From an uncultured Eubacteriales bacterium (lineage in GTDB: Bacteria; Bacillota; Clostridia; Oscillospirales; Oscillospiraceae): a DNA stretch of 34,398 bases. Both the position numbers and the translations under genes were made by a program. The notes under the pieces are model-generated. The model ran no database searches. It worked only from the letters and a program-made list of their open reading frames with translations, and was not told the origin of the DNA. Every line of letters starts with the position of its first letter. The stretch's first letter is position 1. Shown here piece after piece: positions 31,888 to 34,398 of the stretch. The DNA lies in NCBI GenBank assembly GCA_934567745.1, contig CAKTJM010000003.1:1-34398 (forward strand), given 5' to 3'.

Positions 31888-31903
31888 CGCTCCTCCTCTC
31901 CCG

Positions 31904-32242
31904 TCATGCCACGGGGACCGTCAGCCCCAGGTCCGTCCCCCGCCAGTGGAGCCGGACCGTCAGCGTCCCCGTCCCCTCGTCCCAGTCCGCGCCGCGCACC
32001 TCCAGCTCCGGCAGCGCCGCCAGTGCCTGCGCGGCATAGGCCGCGCCCAGCGCGCCGCGGTCGGCGGGCCTGGCGCGGGGCAGCTCGTACAGGCGGCTGC
32101 CCACCTCCGGCAGCAGCGGGAACCCGCCCCGCCGCGCCGTCAGCAGGAAGAGCGCCTGCTCCAGCACCGCCTGCGCGCCGCTGGCCCGTTCCAGCCCGCC
32201 CCGCCCGTCGGGGCGGTAGTCCCCGTCTCGGAGCACCGTCAT
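31904..32242 (-). CDS. baseplate wedge protein, gp25/XkdS (DUF2634)-like
   Basis: This 112-residue protein resembles the T4 gp25/GPW family and PBSX XkdS, a baseplate wedge component that nucleates the sheath. Visible features are AQAVLEQALFLLTARRGGFPLLPEVGSRLYEL (in parts) and a final strand region VRLHWRGTDLGL. The ATG at 32242 overlaps the spike-protein stop as ATGA. The open frame continues far upstream only as a shadow of neighbouring genes. Confidence 0.75.
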   Translation of the reverse strand: MTVLRDGDYRPDGRGGLERASGAQAVLEQALFLLTARRGGFPLLPEVGSRLYELPRARPADRGALGAAYAAQALAALPELEVRGADWDEGTGTLTVRLHWRGTDLGLTVPVA

Positions 32243-32625
32243 CCGTCCGCCTCCTCTCCGCCGACGACCGTCCCGTTCACCGTCAGACGGCCCGTCACCG
32301 CGATCTCGCCCGTCAGGACGATCCCTCCGCCGGGCCGCAGCACCAGCGAGGTCCCCTCGCACACCGACAGCCGCACCGCCCCGGCCTCCGGCGGATCGTC
32401 CTCCGCGCGGCCGACCACGCACGGCGCGCCCTCCGCGCCGCTCTTGAGCACCAGGACCTCGTCGCCGCGCGCGGGCGTCCAGTGGTACCCGCCCGGCGCA
32501 TACACCGCGACGGCGCGGCGCTCGCCGCCGAGCGCCACCGCCGCCGGAGCGCCGCCGACCGTCACCGCGCCGACCTCCGCCGCCGTCTCTCCCGACGCGA
32601 CCGGGCCCCGTTTCGCCATCCACAT
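32239..32625 (-). CDS. short baseplate spike/assembly protein (gpV/XkdR-like)
   Basis: This 128-residue protein has an OB-fold-like first part (AVAVYAPGGYHWTPARGDEVLVL, PCVVGRAEDDPPEAG) and a short run of beta-helix strands (GGGIVLTGEIAVTGRLTVNGT). It fits a small baseplate assembly protein V or XkdR-like spike. The start at 32625 follows AAAGGAGG by 8 nt. It sits between the hub gene and the gp25-like gene, in the expected order. The beta-helix is brief, so the membrane-piercing tip may be another protein. Confidence 0.7.
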   Translation of the reverse strand: MWMAKRGPVASGETAAEVGAVTVGGAPAAVALGGERRAVAVYAPGGYHWTPARGDEVLVLKSGAEGAPCVVGRAEDDPPEAGAVRLSVCEGTSLVLRPGGGIVLTGEIAVTGRLTVNGTVVGGEEADG

Positions 32626-32640
32626 CCTCTCGTCCTCCTT

Positions 32641-33579
32641 TCATGCCGTCTGTAGGGTCAGCCGCGTCGTCAGACCGTTCCCGTCCAGCCGCACGCAGCT
32701 CTCCGCCACGCGGTAGCGGCCGTTGAAGCCCGCCCCCGCCCGCGTGAGCTGCACCAGCTCCCCCGGCCAGGCGGCGAAGCCGAGCGGGAGCGTGACCTCG
32801 ACCGTCCGCAGCGCCTCGCCCGACCGGGCGAGCTGATACTGCGCGCGGTAGCGTCGGGCCTGGTGCCCCGTCTTCCGCGGCAGCAGGAGCACCCGCCCCG
32901 CGCAGAAGCCGCGCCGCACGCGGTCCTCGTCCCGCACGACCTGCCGCGTCCGTCCGGCGACGTCCTTCACCACCACCTGGGACAGGACGCCGTACCGCTT
33001 CTGCCGCAGGACCAGCTCCGTCACCGGCGCGTCCTCGTCCAGCACGACCGCCGCTCCGTCGGGCAGCCCGAGCCGCAGCGTCCCGCCCCGGTCGAACCAG
33101 GGCACGGTCCCACCGTGGTACCGGCAGAAGTCCACCACCACGCCCCAGCAGCTCCGCCCGGAGGGCACGGAGAACCCATCCACCGCCGGGGGGACCGTTC
33201 CGGCCGCCGCGGCGATGCCGTAGGGCCGGACGTAGCCGCGCAGGATCGTCTCCCACGTGGCCCGCCCGTGGTCCGCCGCCTCCGCCTCGTTGTCGAGCAG
33301 CAGGGCCTGCATCCCGCGGCCCGACAGCTCCACCGTGCGCCCTCCGGCCGACCAGGTGCACGCCGTCTCGTCCAGCACGCCCCGGAAGACCACCGCGCCC
33401 CCGTCGTCCCGGACCTCCATCCGGGTGCCGTCGGCCAGGAGCTGCTCCTGACCGGCCTCCCACGGGGCGCGGACCCAGAACCGGTCGCACGGCTCGCCCA
33501 GACCGTAGTCCAGCCGCCAGGCCGTCGGCTCCGGCAGCAGCCAGCGCGCGCCGTCCCAGGTCGTCATCCACCATTCCAT
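32641..33579 (-). CDS. baseplate hub protein, late control D/XkdQ-like
   Basis: This 312-residue baseplate hub protein of the gpD/XkdQ family corresponds to T4 gp27. Visible parts are the N-terminal strands EPCDRFWVRAPW, VVFRGVLDE, GRTVELSGRGMQALLLDNE, then ATWETILRGYVRPYGI, and a C-terminal barrel with RTVEVTLPLGFAAWPGELVQL and FNGRYRVAESCVRL. The start at 33579 lies 7 nt after the LysM gene stop, with GGTGAGCGG upstream. Order and size match XkdQ. Confidence 0.8.
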   Translation of the reverse strand: MEWWMTTWDGARWLLPEPTAWRLDYGLGEPCDRFWVRAPWEAGQEQLLADGTRMEVRDDGGAVVFRGVLDETACTWSAGGRTVELSGRGMQALLLDNEAEAADHGRATWETILRGYVRPYGIAAAAGTVPPAVDGFSVPSGRSCWGVVVDFCRYHGGTVPWFDRGGTLRLGLPDGAAVVLDEDAPVTELVLRQKRYGVLSQVVVKDVAGRTRQVVRDEDRVRRGFCAGRVLLLPRKTGHQARRYRAQYQLARSGEALRTVEVTLPLGFAAWPGELVQLTRAGAGFNGRYRVAESCVRLDGNGLTTRLTLQTA

Positions 33580-33586
33580 CCGCCGC

Positions 33587-34147
33587 TCACCCCACTCTCA
33601 GCCGCAGGCCCGCCGCCACGGCGTTCGGGTTGCGCACCTGGGGGTTGAGCGCCAGCAGCGCCTCCACCGTCGTCCCGTACCGCTGGGCCACCGCCCACAG
33701 GGTCTCCCCCTCGGCGGTGACGTGGACCTGCCCGCCCGCGTGGGCCGTGCCGCCCGCTGCCGCGGCCGACTGGGCCGTCAGCCCCCGGCGATAGCGGCCG
33801 TAGTCCTCCCAGAACGTGAAGGTGTAGCGCACATAGTCCTTCTGCGGCTCCTGCGCCAGGGCCAGCCGGACGAAATAGACGCTCGCGCTCTGCCACACCG
33901 GGTGGATCAGCGCCCCCGGCCCACCGAGATAGAACACCGACGCCAGGGCCTTGAACTGGTCATAGGCGTCCGGCCCGAAGAACTCGCCCTCGCCCTCCAT
34001 CACCCGGTGGCTCAGCCCCATGTCCTGCATGGTGTACCGCCCACGGGGGACGTCGTGCACCGCCACCCGGCGGCGGTAGGAGATGCGATAGGTCCGCGGG
34101 TTGTGGGGCCACACGAACCCCTTGTACTGCATGGGCGTCAGCTCCAT
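33587..34147 (-). CDS. phage tail LysM-domain protein (XkdP-like)
   Basis: This 186-residue protein has a tail-associated N-terminal domain (GFVWPHNPRTYRISY, GEGEFFGPDAYDQF, IHPVWQSASVYFV, YVRYTFTFWEDY) and a C-terminal LysM domain (about 141-185, VTAEGETLWAVAQRYGTTVEALLALNP, in parts). LysM proteins at this place connect hub and tube and may touch peptidoglycan on injection. The ATG at 34147 follows AAGGAGGGAGC. It lies between the hub gene and the end of the gene at 34165, as xkdP does between xkdO and xkdQ. Confidence 0.85.
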   Translation of the reverse strand: MELTPMQYKGFVWPHNPRTYRISYRRRVAVHDVPRGRYTMQDMGLSHRVMEGEGEFFGPDAYDQFKALASVFYLGGPGALIHPVWQSASVYFVRLALAQEPQKDYVRYTFTFWEDYGRYRRGLTAQSAAAAGGTAHAGGQVHVTAEGETLWAVAQRYGTTVEALLALNPQVRNPNAVAAGLRLRVG

Positions 34148-34164
34148 CCTGCTCCCTCCTTACC

Positions 34165-34398
34165 TTAATATAATGGGAAGCCCGCGTCGTAGCAGCGGGC
34201 CTCCCGCTCCACCGTCCGGTCGAGCGTCCGCAGCGCCGCGTCGAGGTCGCGGCCCGGCTCCGCCGGGCCCCGGTCCGCACCGGAGCGGACCGCATCGCCC
34301 GGCCGCTCGATCCACCGCACCGCCCGGCGCGTCTGCGTCCACCGGGGCCACAGGACCTCCGCCGCGCGGCGCGTCCGCGCGCCCGGGGCCGGGAGGGC
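34165..34398 (-). CDS. C-terminal end of an upstream tail gene (partial; possible tape measure)
   Basis: An open minus-strand frame enters at the window edge and ends at TAA (34167-34165), giving 77 residues. They contain WPRWTQTRRAVRWIERPGD, a charged linker, and a helix LDAALRTLDRTVEREARCYD ending GFPLY. The stop is 17 nt before the LysM gene. The corresponding PBSX position is held by the tape-measure protein XkdO, but this short tail alone does not prove it. The call rests on frame, spacing and gene order. Confidence 0.5.
   Translation of the reverse strand, partial: ALPAPGARTRRAAEVLWPRWTQTRRAVRWIERPGDAVRSGADRGPAEPGRDLDAALRTLDRTVEREARCYDAGFPLY

Overview
The window reads as chromosome of a GC-rich, strictly anaerobic member of the Clostridia, with an Oscillospiraceae-type gut lineage the best guess. 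The grounds are the SUF genes with a SufU scaffold, an oxygen-sensitive class III ribonucleotide reductase, FMN/Fe-S NADH-dependent electron-transfer proteins, strong AGGAGG ribosome sites, sigma-A promoters, and a PBSX-type contractile tail cluster. No rRNA, tRNA, CRISPR array or transposase gene was seen.

Layout. 1-3498 (+): the end of a suf operon (sufB partial, sufD, sufS, sufU), closed by a perfect hairpin. 3569-8635 (-): a tightly packed, mostly overlapping run of a cysteine-rich small protein, mnmG, an MBL-fold hydrolase, mnmA and a second, paralogous MBL hydrolase. 8672-11464 (-): a MATE exporter and a membrane GT2 glycosyltransferase. 11465-13596: a repeat-rich zone around a degV gene. 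13597-17392: a LytM-type peptidase gene facing a divergent XRE regulator plus lepA. 17471-18110: an MNT nucleotidyltransferase, a stub of its HEPN partner, and a short promoter-to-terminator unit holding two tandem hairpins whose stems covary. 18200-20103: an ECF sigma factor and a membrane protein likely to be its regulator. 20235-22802: an HD-domain hydrolase and a DEAD-box RNA helicase with a long basic tail. 23110-27446 (-): two large flavo-iron-sulfur proteins resembling a Stn-type transhydrogenase or NADH-linked bifurcating module. 27794-30124 (-): nrdD behind a promoter with a candidate pair of NrdR boxes. 30356-34398 (-): seven genes of a contractile-tail baseplate in the xkdO-xkdU order, stopping before any fibre or lysis gene.

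How the parts work together. SufS/SufU and MnmA share sulfur chemistry, and MnmA and MnmG modify the same wobble uridine (U34) of tRNA. The two-gene redox operon would balance NADH, NADPH and ferredoxin pools in an anaerobe, and nrdD supplies dNTPs without oxygen.

The least ordinary content is non-coding. A 204-265 nt structured element occurs twice (11793-12057 and, inverted, 22840-23043). Each copy is bracketed by a direct duplication of an unrelated hairpin, as if it inserts at hairpins and duplicates them. A second repeat family occurs as an inverted pair around degV. A candidate small RNA or attenuated leader lies at 17940-18109. All starts, products and sites were judged by eye from the sequence, without database searches.
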